Below, one piece after another: positions 1 through 4,868 of a stretch of DNA of 5,262 bases (positions are counted from its first letter, which is position 1; every line of letters starts with the position of its first letter). Source of the stretch: an uncultured Clostridia bacterium (lineage in GTDB: Bacteria > Bacillota > Clostridia > Oscillospirales > Ruminococcaceae); the NCBI GenBank assembly GCA_937894185.1, contig CALCSA010000088.1, positions 1 to 5,262 on the forward strand, given 5' to 3'. The position numbers and the translations under genes were made by a program. The notes below the pieces were generated by a model. That model saw only the letters and a list, made by a program, of their open reading frames with translations. It ran no database searches and was not told the origin of the DNA.

Positions 1-433
1 GGGTGAGGTTTTCCCCCAACGCAGCCGCCACGGCACAGAAGCTGGGCACGCCGGGGATCATCATCGCCGCATAGCCTGCCGCCTCCACCGCCTTTTTCAT
101 GTAGTGAAAGGTGGCGTAGAGGCTCACATCCCCCAGATTGAGCAGGGCCACATCCTGCCCCGCCGCCAGCCGCTCTGCCAGCAGGGCGGCAGCAGCTGCG
201 TGACTGTTTTGCAGCACCGCCGAATCCCGGCTCATGGCAAATTGGAGGGGGAGAATCTCCTTGCCGGAAAGATCCACCTGCCCCCGGACGATATCCAGCG
301 CCAGCGTGCTGCCCGAAGCCGTTTGGGGTGCCGCGATCACCGGGCAGCTTTTGATAACGCGAAGGGCTTTGAGGGTGAGCAGTTCCGGGTCCCCGGGGCC
401 CACTCCCACGCCGTACAACACTCCCTGATTCAT
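1..433 (-). CDS. cbiL: CbiL, cobalt-factor II (precorrin-2) C20-methyltransferase, partial (C-terminus outside window)
   Basis: This enzyme transfers a methyl group from S-adenosylmethionine to C-20 of cobalt-factor II, the step after cobalt insertion in the anaerobic cobalamin pathway, in the cytoplasm. The 144 visible codons start at ATG 433-431. They show the tetrapyrrole-methylase glycine-rich loop GVGVGPGDPELLTLKA at residues 8-23, the second family motif GDVSLYATF at about 101-109, and IPGVPSFCAVAAALG at about 126-140. The GPGDPELLTLKA and PGVPSFCA forms are typical of CbiL/CobI rather than of CbiF or CbiH. The start is supported by AAGGGAGG, which overlaps the TAA of cbiK and lies about 6 nt upstream. 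The gap to cbiK is 13 nt, so the two are co-transcribed. The family is usually about 220-250 residues, so roughly 60% is present and the rest lies left of base 1. The motif has GDV where most homologues have GDP. Other tetrapyrrole methylases are the only serious alternative. Confidence 0.9.
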   Translation of the reverse strand, partial: MNQGVLYGVGVGPGDPELLTLKALRVIKSCPVIAAPQTASGSTLALDIVRGQVDLSGKEILPLQFAMSRDSAVLQNSHAAAAALLAERLAAGQDVALLNLGDVSLYATFHYMKKAVEAAGYAAMMIPGVPSFCAVAAALGENLT

Positions 434-446
434 TGGCGTTCCTCCC

Positions 447-1241
447 TTAGATATGGAATGTGGCGTTCTGCTGTTCCTGCAAGGCTCTGCGGATGCGCTC
501 CAGATATATGGCCTGAATGGCGGGCAGCTCCCCCAATCCCATCAGACTGCACTCCACCTCATAGCCTTCTGCCCGAAACCGGCAAGCCCAGCTGTCCCCT
601 TTCTCTCCCGCCATATCGTTGAGGGCGTGATCCCCCGCCACCTGCATCAGTGGGGCCAGCAGAACCTTTTGGTATCCCTTTCCCCGGATCAGCCCCAGCA
701 CTGTTTCCAGATCGGGGTAGGCTTCCACCGTGGCCACGTACATATCTTCCCGCCCCATCTCTTTGAGGCGGTAGTCCAGAGCAGGATACACCATGTTGGC
801 AAACTGGGCGGTTCCGTGGCCCATCCACACAACGGCCTGCCCGTCTTTGGGGGGATGCTCCTTGTGGAGTGCCTTCGCTATTTGGAAAAGGGATCGGGTG
901 GAATCCAGCAGAGGCTGCCCAATGGTCATGCCCTGAAAGAGGCTCCGGCAGCTTTGGGCCAGAGTGTTCAGTTTTTCGTATTCTTCCCCCGGCAGGAGAT
1001 GCCCCGGCTGCACCACCACATGGGTAACACCCCGTTGAGCCAGAGAGGTGAGGGCCTCTACCACATCGGGGATGAGGATGCCTCTTTGCTCCAGAATGCG
1101 GCGCACCATGCCGCTGGTATAGGCCTGAACCACCTCACAGTGGGGGAATTCCTCTTGGATTCGTCTGGCCACGCGATCGATCTGCCGCTTTTTCGCGTCG
1201 GCATAGGTGGTTCCAAAGCTGGCAAACAGAATGCCTTTCAT
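447..1241 (-). CDS. cbiK: CbiK, anaerobic sirohydrochlorin cobaltochelatase
   Basis: CbiK inserts Co2+ into sirohydrochlorin (factor II) without ATP, giving the substrate of CbiL encoded just downstream. The 264-residue protein matches the usual family length. It begins with the family's MKGILFASFGTTY strand-loop and carries the metal-site residues in the expected places: PGEEYEK at 84-90 (Glu86/87), MGHGT at 140-144 (His142) and GDHALNDMAG at 203-212 (His205). These correspond to the Glu and two His residues described for Salmonella CbiK. No signal peptide is seen, so it should be cytoplasmic, unlike the exported CbiK proteins of some sulfate reducers. The ATG at 1241 overlaps the TGA of cbiO by 4 nt (ATGA), with AAGGAG about 9 nt upstream, so translation is probably coupled. 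Sequence alone cannot exclude Fe2+ or Ni2+ use, but the cobalt transporter and CbiL neighbours argue for cobalt. Confidence 0.95.
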   Translation of the reverse strand: MKGILFASFGTTYADAKKRQIDRVARRIQEEFPHCEVVQAYTSGMVRRILEQRGILIPDVVEALTSLAQRGVTHVVVQPGHLLPGEEYEKLNTLAQSCRSLFQGMTIGQPLLDSTRSLFQIAKALHKEHPPKDGQAVVWMGHGTAQFANMVYPALDYRLKEMGREDMYVATVEAYPDLETVLGLIRGKGYQKVLLAPLMQVAGDHALNDMAGEKGDSWACRFRAEGYEVECSLMGLGELPAIQAIYLERIRRALQEQQNATFHI

Positions 1242-2083
1242 TCACTCATCTCCTTGTAAAACGTGGGGAATTCCTCGATGGTCTTGGGCAGAACACGGGG
1301 CAAAGACACCCCTTTGGCGGCACAAATGGCCTGAGATACGGCATAAAGAATGGGCTTTTTCAGCCCCACCTGTTCCATCAGGGCCTCGTTGGAAAACACC
1401 TCCCGGGGGGAGCAGTCGGCCAACAGCTTGCCCTGATGGAACACCAGAACCCGCCGCGCCCAAGCATAGGCAAATTCAATGTCGTGGGTGGCCACCATCA
1501 GGGCCATGCCCCGCCCGCTCAACTCCCCCAGAATCTGCTGCAACCGGGCGGTGTTCTGGGGGTCCAGAGAGGAGGTGGGCTCGTCAAACAAAATAAGCCG
1601 GGGCTTCATGGCCAGAATATCGGCGATGGTCACCCGCTTTTTCTCCCCACCGCTCAGATAATGGGGCGGTCTTGCCCGGTACTCCTGCAAATCCATGGAC
1701 TCGAGGGCTTCTTCCACCCGGCGGCTGACCTGGGGGATACCCAGCCCCAGATTCATCGGCCCAAAGGAGATTTCCGCCTCCACGGTGGAGGCCAGAATCT
1801 GATCGTCCGGGTCCTGAAACACAAGACATACCACCTCCCGCAGGCGCAGCAGCTGCTGCTTTTGGTAGGTGACCGTCTTGCCCTCAAGGTATACCGTCCC
1901 TTTCTGGGGGCGCAGAATTCCGTTGCAGCAGAGGAAGAAGGTGGATTTTCCCGCGCCGTTGTTGCCCAGTACCGCAATCCGCTCCCCCGGGCAGATGGCG
2001 GCGCTTACATCCCGCAGGGCGGGGCGGTCCTTGTCGTAGGAGTAGGATACATGCCGCAGCTCCAGTAGTGGTGTCGCCTTCAC
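1238..2083 (-). CDS. cbiO: CbiO, ATP-binding subunit of the cobalt ECF-type transporter
   Basis: CbiO is the cytoplasmic ATPase that powers cobalt uptake through CbiMNQ. All ABC motifs are intact. Numbered from the GTG start they are Walker A GNNGAGKST at 40-48, Q-loop VFQDPDDQ at about 88-95, signature LSGGEKKR at 143-150, Walker B LILFDEPTSSLD at 163-174 and switch His at 200 (ATHD). The VFQDPDDQ form is typical of ECF/CbiO ATPases. I chose the GTG at 2083-2081 because it overlaps the cbiQ stop (GTGA), is preceded by AGAGGGG, and gives 281 residues, the normal family length. An upstream ATG at 2143 would add 20 residues lying inside cbiQ with no homology character. The C-terminal extension of about 55 residues after the ATPase core is common in CbiO. 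The gene is the fourth of the operon and is coupled at both ends: GTGA with cbiQ and ATGA with cbiK. Confidence 0.95.
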   Translation of the reverse strand: MKATPLLELRHVSYSYDKDRPALRDVSAAICPGERIAVLGNNGAGKSTFFLCCNGILRPQKGTVYLEGKTVTYQKQQLLRLREVVCLVFQDPDDQILASTVEAEISFGPMNLGLGIPQVSRRVEEALESMDLQEYRARPPHYLSGGEKKRVTIADILAMKPRLILFDEPTSSLDPQNTARLQQILGELSGRGMALMVATHDIEFAYAWARRVLVFHQGKLLADCSPREVFSNEALMEQVGLKKPILYAVSQAICAAKGVSLPRVLPKTIEEFPTFYKEMSE

Positions 2084-2948
2084 AAAACCCCTCTTTCCAG
2101 CATCAAGATAAGCGCGGTTGCCGCCAGCATTCCCGCCGACCACACTACGTGAAGCCCCTTTACCGGCTTTTCCCGCTCCAAAAAGCGGATTTCGCCGTCA
2201 TAGCCCCGGGCTTCCATGGCGTCAAAGCTGCGCCCCGCCTGAGCAAAGGCCCGGGTGAGCAGGTTGGAGCCTATCCCCGCAAAGCTGCGCCATGAGCTGC
2301 GGTAGGTCCGGTATCCCAGCCGGGCATGGGCGGCGGTGGTCATGGTGTACAGGGAGTCCAGCAGCAAAAAGATGTACCGGTAGATCAGCACCATCAGCTC
2401 CGCCATCATGGCAGGCAGGCGGACTTTTCGCAAAAAGGCGGTGATCTCGTACATGGTGGTGGAAAGCCCCAGTGCGTAGAGGCAGCACAGCGCTCCCACG
2501 GCTTTGGAGATGACCAGAAGGGCAGCCTGCCGGGTGGCGGGGGCGACGCTGAGGCAGACGGAAGAACCAGCCCGCTCAGAGATAAAAAGGTCACCGGCCC
2601 CGACAGCAGGACAAGATAATCGCCGGCGGAAATCCGGGAGGTTGCCAGATTCAGCACCGTCATGGCCACCGCCAGAAAGGCCGCCAGATACAGGGAATCG
2701 GCTCCCACACAGAGCAGCAGCAAAGCACAGCTGACGCAGGCCTTTAACCCCGGGTTCCAGCCGGACAGCCGGGAGCTTTGGGCCAAAACATCCATCTGCA
2801 TCCAAGGGCTGGGAGCATGCCTTTTTTTCCGGCGCAGCACCGTCAGGAGCAGAAAAAGCCCCCCGCAGAGCCCGGCCAGCAGCCGGGAAGAGACGGTTCC
2901 GTAGAGCAGCGCTGCCAAAAGAACCGAAAGCAATAGGGATGATATCAT
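2080..2948 (-). pseudogene. cbiQ: CbiQ, transmembrane coupling subunit of the cobalt transporter, split by a -1 frameshift
   Basis: CbiQ is the ECF-T membrane protein that couples CbiO to CbiM. The upstream half reads in one frame from ATG 2948, which is preceded by GGAGAAG. It has two extra hydrophobic segments, then a family-like start region (MQMDVLAQSSRL, then WNPGLKA) and further membrane segments up to about GPVTFLSLSGLVL. The downstream half reads in another frame from about 2560 to the TGA at 2080. It holds the family core: SKAVGALCCLYALGLST, MAELMVLIYRYIFLLLD, and both CbiO-contacting Arg motifs, ARLGYR and EARGYDG (about 2214-2197). The second frame begins one base earlier than the first, as expected from loss of one base (or gain of two) between about 2595 and 2540. 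Left uncorrected, the first frame stops at 2406 and loses both coupling motifs. Restoring one base gives about 289 residues. It could be a real mutation, a sequencing error or recoding; the intact neighbours make an error plausible. Confidence 0.85.
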
Positions 2949-2975
2949 GTTTTCTTCTCCGGCTGAAAAAGGGAA

Positions 2976-2998
2976 TAAGCCCTGTCTGTCAGGGCTTA
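2976..2998 (-). terminator. Hairpin in the cbiN-cbiQ gap (attenuator or mRNA-processing structure)
   Basis: A perfect 9-bp inverted repeat (TAAGCCCTG / CAGGGCTTA, loop of 5 nt) fills the gap between the cbiN stop and the cbiQ ribosome binding site. In the direction of the operon it is followed by TTCCCTTTTTC, an imperfect T-tract. It resembles a weak intrinsic terminator or a 3'-end-stabilising hairpin that would set cbiMN expression above cbiQO. The structure is seen directly; its effect is inferred. Confidence 0.5.
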
Positions 2999-3007
2999 CC
3001 CGCTATC

Positions 3008-3307
3008 TTATGCTTCTGCTGAGCCGTGCTTCTGGCGGGAGCGCAGGTATCCGAATCCATAGCCCAGCACACCGCCGCCCAAGGCCGCCTGCAGGCAGAA
3101 CAGCAGGCTTTCCGTCTCGCCGCCGGGGAGCTCTACCAAAGGTTCGGCCCAAGGCTGGTAATGGGGAGCGATCTCGCCGATCAGCTCTTCCGCCTGACCG
3201 TCGGCCCCGCCAAACTCGGAATCCTTGATGGACATCAGGGGGATGACGGCAATCACGGCGCAGGCACACAATAAAGCTACAACCAAAGGCCACTTTTTTT
3301 GTTTCAT
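3008..3307 (-). CDS. cbiN: CbiN, small accessory membrane subunit of the cobalt transporter
   Basis: CbiN is a small membrane protein that works with CbiM to stimulate cobalt uptake. The 99-residue product has the expected layout. An N-terminal membrane segment lies at about 7-26 (WPLVVALLCACAVIAVIPL). The extracytoplasmic loop carries the family signatures SEFGGADGQAEE (about 29-40) and YQPW (about 50-53). A second membrane segment runs at about 66-87, starting with ESLLFCLQAALGGG. Length and motifs match full-length CbiN. The ATG at 3307 overlaps the cbiM TGA by 4 nt (ATGA) and sits about 10 nt after AAGGAGGT inside the end of cbiM. Coupled translation fits the close CbiM-CbiN partnership. 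CbiN is specific to cobalt systems (nickel systems often use NikN or NikL), which supports Co2+ as the substrate. Confidence 0.93.
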   Translation of the reverse strand: MKQKKWPLVVALLCACAVIAVIPLMSIKDSEFGGADGQAEELIGEIAPHYQPWAEPLVELPGGETESLLFCLQAALGGGVLGYGFGYLRSRQKHGSAEA

Positions 3308-4059
3308 ACCGCACTGACCTCCTTGAGATGCCCAAGCTCCAGAAGTTCCGGTTTGGCATAGGTTTCCAGACCGATCAACACCACCACGGTAAACAGGCCT
3401 TCAATAACGGCAAGGGGAATCTGGGTGACCGCAAAGACTCCCATAAAAGCCGCGACGGAAGCGCCCACTCCCCCGGTGGCGCTGGGGTGGGCCAGACCCA
3501 GCTGCACACTGGTGATACAGTAAGTAAACAGATCCCCCAGAGCCGCGGCGAGGAATACCCCCACCAGCCGATTGACTCCCAGCTTGCGGCAGAGCTTGTA
3601 CACGCCAAAGCTGACAAAGGGTCCGGCAATAGCCATGCTGAAGGTGTTGGCCCCCAGAGTGGTCAGGCCGCCGTGGGCCAGCAAAACCGCCTGAAACAGC
3701 AGCACGATCATCCCAATGACCGCCATGGGAGTTGGCCCAAACAAAATGGCACCCAGTCCGGTTCCGGTGGGATGGCTGGACGACCCGGTGACACTGGGGA
3801 TTTTAAGGGCACTGAGCACAAAGGCATAAGCCCCCACCATGGCCAGCAACAGCAGTGTTTTGCGGTGCTGTTCCACAAGCTTGCGGATCGCAATCACCCC
3901 CGCCGCCACAAAGGGGATGCACAGGGCTCCCCATGCCACGCAAAATCCCAACGGCAGGTAGCCTTCCATAATGTGCATGGCGTATACGTTTTGTGTCATA
4001 CCAAAACATAGAGCCACCACACCGGAGAAGGTCACGGTCATTTTTTCCCAGCGCTTCAT
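3304..4059 (-). CDS. cbiM: CbiM, substrate-binding membrane subunit of the cobalt transporter
   Basis: CbiM is the integral membrane protein that binds Co2+ and gives the ECF-type importer its specificity. From ATG 4059 it has 251 residues. A charged start (MKRWEK) and a hydrophobic stretch end in VYA at 25-27, then MHIMEGYLPLG at 28-38. This looks like a cleaved signal peptide that exposes the N-terminal Met-His used by the CbiM/NikM family to hold the metal. A second family motif, TGSSSHPTGTGLG, lies at 91-103 (His96). Later segments are hydrophobic, including GDLFTYCITSVQLGLAHP at about 175-192. The start at 4059 is preceded at about 5 nt by AAAGGAGGAG; the in-frame ATG at 4110 lies inside the terminator hairpin and is rejected. 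It is the first gene of the operon, behind a cobalamin riboswitch. Nickel transport by a NikM is the alternative, but CbiN, CbiK and CbiL argue for cobalt. Confidence 0.95.
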   Translation of the reverse strand: MKRWEKMTVTFSGVVALCFGMTQNVYAMHIMEGYLPLGFCVAWGALCIPFVAAGVIAIRKLVEQHRKTLLLLAMVGAYAFVLSALKIPSVTGSSSHPTGTGLGAILFGPTPMAVIGMIVLLFQAVLLAHGGLTTLGANTFSMAIAGPFVSFGVYKLCRKLGVNRLVGVFLAAALGDLFTYCITSVQLGLAHPSATGGVGASVAAFMGVFAVTQIPLAVIEGLFTVVVLIGLETYAKPELLELGHLKEVSAV

Positions 4060-4082
4060 TCCTACTCCTCCTTTTTTGAGTC

Positions 4083-4126
4083 GACAAACAAAAAGCCACC
4101 CTTTCCGCACAGAAAAGGGTGGCTTT
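4083..4126 (-). terminator. Intrinsic terminator of the cobalamin riboswitch, ahead of cbiM
   Basis: The inverted repeat 4092-4104 / 4114-4126 gives a perfect 13-bp stem (AAAGCCACCCTTT with AAAGGGTGGCTTT) and a 9-nt loop. On the minus strand it is followed by TTGTTTGTCGA, continuing the T-rich end of the stem. It lies between the aptamer and the cbiM ribosome binding site, where a riboswitch transcription terminator belongs. On the plus strand there is no T-run after it, so it acts one way only. Confidence 0.88.
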
Positions 4127-4191
4127 GTTCACAAGCAAGATCGGCCTGTTACTGATCCACACCCGTCAATAACTCGTTGACAGTGCGTCTT

Positions 4192-4221
4192 CCCCTCGAA
4201 AAAGCCAGCGCTTTTCAGGGG
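4192..4221 (-). other. Hairpin between the cobalamin aptamer and the terminator (possible switch helix)
   Basis: CCCCT (4192-4196) pairs with AGGGG (4217-4221), and GAAAA (4198-4202) with TTTTC (4212-4216). A further GC/GC pair closes a CAGC loop. It lies just after the B12 box on the minus-strand transcript. Its minus-strand segment TGGCTTT (4201-4207) is also exactly complementary to the terminator's 5' arm, AAAGCCA (4120-4126), so it may belong to the expression platform. Its assignment to a named riboswitch helix is uncertain. Confidence 0.5.
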
Positions 4222-4412
4222 TATAACCATCAGGCAGGTCTTCTGGCTTAGGGCTGTGCTGCGCATTCCGTCTTCCCGTGTATGACCACAGTGACTCCTT
4301 GGAATGCCGCTAACCCATTACAGCGGCGGTACCGCGCGGGATTCTCACCCGACTTCCCTATTCTCGCACCGATGCTTTGCGTTGCAAGGCACCTGCGCAC
4401 CTAACAGTGCTT
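4216..4412 (-). ncRNA. Cobalamin (adenosylcobalamin-type) riboswitch aptamer
   Basis: On the minus strand the transcript shows the ordered conserved blocks of the cobalamin riboswitch. First comes TTAGGTGCGCAGGTGCC near 4387-4403. Next are GGGAAGTCGGGTGAGAATCC (the GGGAA...GGTGAGAATCC element, within 4336-4358) and CGGTACCGCCGCTGTAA (4318-4334). A long arm closed by GCATTCC/GGAATGC follows (4263-4269 with 4301-4307), and then the B12 box AAGCCAGAAGACCTGCC (about 4233-4249). The consensus promoter is directly upstream and a strong terminator directly downstream, ahead of cbiM. Such elements bind adenosylcobalamin or a related cobalamin and usually turn the gene off, so cobalt uptake and early corrin synthesis should be repressed when B12 is ample. 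The outer boundaries are approximate. Confidence 0.95.
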
Positions 4413-4421
4413 GTTGTGTTA

Positions 4422-4450
4422 AGTATAAGACCTGCCCCCCAATTTGTCAA
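4422..4450 (-). promoter_or_regulatory. Sigma-A promoter of the cobalamin riboswitch/cbi operon
   Basis: On the minus strand, -35 TTGACA (4445-4450) and -10 TATACT (4422-4427) are separated by exactly 17 nt. The predicted start at about 4415 is just ahead of the first conserved aptamer block, giving a leader of about 355 nt before cbiM. It is a near-perfect consensus, so control probably comes from termination in the leader rather than from an activator. Confidence 0.88.
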
Positions 4451-4458
4451 CCGGATTT

Positions 4459-4480
4459 GCCGGGATGCCCGGCGGTTTTT
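4459..4480. repeat. GC-rich inverted repeat between the two divergent promoters
   Basis: GCCGGG (4459-4464) and CCCGGC (4468-4473) form a 6-bp inverted repeat with a 3-nt spacer, followed on the plus strand by GGTTTTT. It lies just upstream of the minus-strand -35 box and about 50 nt upstream of the plus-strand -35 box. It could be a small terminator or an operator, or just chance in GC-rich DNA. No function can be assigned. Confidence 0.25.
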
Positions 4481-4529
4481 CCGCTATGACCGCCTAATGT
4501 TTGCGCCGGGAGATTCGGCGGGTTTCCCC

Positions 4530-4558
4530 TTGACTTTTACAATGCGATATGTTACCGT
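4530..4558 (+). promoter_or_regulatory. Promoter of the glycine riboswitch/symporter transcript
   Basis: TTGACT (4530-4535) and TACCGT (4553-4558) are 17 nt apart. TG at 4550-4551, one base before the -10 box, makes an extended -10 (TGnTACCGT) that can compensate for the weaker hexamer. The start would be at about 4565, some 30 nt ahead of the first glycine aptamer. No better candidate is seen between the divergent promoter and the aptamer. Confidence 0.65.
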
Positions 4559-4594
4559 AAAAGATACCAAAATTACATACCGACAAGTGAAGTT

Positions 4595-4758
4595 CGTAGG
4601 AAAACGGCTGCGGCCTGCCGAAGGAGTAACACTCTCAGGCGCTCGGATATCGGGCAAAGACTATGAATGGATGTGGCTCTGGAGAATCCCGTCTATCGGG
4701 TGCCGAAGGTGCAAGACGCGAACCCGTTCGCGTTAATCTCTCAGGCAAAAGGACAGAG
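4595..4758 (+). ncRNA. Tandem glycine riboswitch (two aptamers)
   Basis: Two glycine-aptamer cores follow each other. Aptamer 1 (about 4595-4665) is closed by CGTAG/CTATG and contains GCCGAAGGAGTAA and ACTCTCAGGC. Aptamer 2 (about 4677-4758) is closed by CTCTG/CAGAG. It contains GGAGA, a CCCG/CGGG hairpin (4688-4700), GCCGAAGGTGCAAG, a perfect 7-bp hairpin ACGCGAA/TTCGCGT (4716-4733), and CTCTCAGGCAAAAGGACAGAG at its 3' end. The linker is about 11 nt. Glycine riboswitches commonly precede glycine cleavage genes or AGCS sodium:alanine symporters, and the latter is the case here. In aptamer 1 the second hairpin of the core is missing, and an extra hairpin (4641-4655) sits between CAGGC and AAAGAC. 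The two cores are unmistakable; exact ends are approximate. Confidence 0.93.
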
Positions 4759-4768
4759 TGAAAGGTAT

Positions 4769-4787
4769 TAGGGCTTTAGAAGCCCTG
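4769..4787 (+). other. Hairpin between the glycine riboswitch and its terminator
   Basis: AGGGCTT (4770-4776) pairs with AAGCCCT (4780-4786) around a TAG loop. Flanking bases can extend it: GTA with TAC, and GAAAG with CTTTTC, reaching about 4760-4799. It is followed by CTTTTCT rather than a clean T-run, so it looks like part of the expression platform and not the main terminator. Confidence 0.55.
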
Positions 4788-4800
4788 GTACTTCTTTTCT

Positions 4801-4838
4801 AGAGCCAAATCATGAACAGCATGATTTGGTTTTTTATT
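4801..4838 (+). terminator. Intrinsic terminator of the glycine riboswitch, ahead of the symporter gene
   Basis: CCAAATCATG (4805-4814) and CATGATTTGG (4820-4829) form a perfect 10-bp stem with an AACAG loop, followed by TTTTTTATTTG. It ends about 30 nt before the symporter start codon, so it can stop the leader transcript. The adjoining AGAGCCA (4801-4807) is complementary to the 5' strand that closes glycine aptamer 2, which suggests a direct switch. Confidence 0.9.
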
Positions 4839-4868
4839 TGTCGGAAGAAAAGAAGGGACTGTTGTCAA

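Noticed and set aside
104..622. Plus-strand open frame (172 codons)
   Set aside because: Antisense to cbiL and the end of cbiK, with no support of its own.
453..1259. Long plus-strand open frame (268 codons)
   Set aside because: It is exactly antisense to cbiK, which has full family motifs, and has no ribosome binding site or recognisable domains; open only because of codon bias in GC-rich DNA.
1436..2068. Plus-strand open frame (210 codons) and smaller ones nearby
   Set aside because: Antisense to cbiO, which carries every ABC motif; the translation is low-complexity, rich in G, Q and H, as expected of a shadow frame.
2084..2143. Upstream ATG for cbiO at 2143
   Set aside because: Adds 20 non-conserved residues inside cbiQ; the GTG at 2083 has a ribosome binding site, overlaps the cbiQ stop and gives normal length.
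3003..3359. Minus-strand frame of 118 codons overlapping cbiN
   Set aside because: Same strand but out of frame with cbiN, Arg-rich, no homology character; cbiN has clear family motifs and a perfect ribosome binding site.
3328..4011. Plus-strand open frame (227 codons)
   Set aside because: Antisense to cbiM; the product is Gly/His/Gln-rich with no domain character.
4060..4110. Upstream ATG for cbiM at 4110
   Set aside because: It lies inside the riboswitch terminator hairpin, and the strong AAAGGAGGAG site is positioned for the ATG at 4059.
4165..4181. Short inverted repeat GTCAA-7-TTGAC
   Set aside because: Only 5 bp with a 7-nt loop; common by chance and not clearly part of the switch.
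4304..4736. Plus-strand open frames across the intergenic region
   Set aside because: They run through the cobalamin riboswitch, two promoters and the glycine riboswitch, all of which have strong structural and sequence signatures as non-coding RNA; no ribosome binding site.
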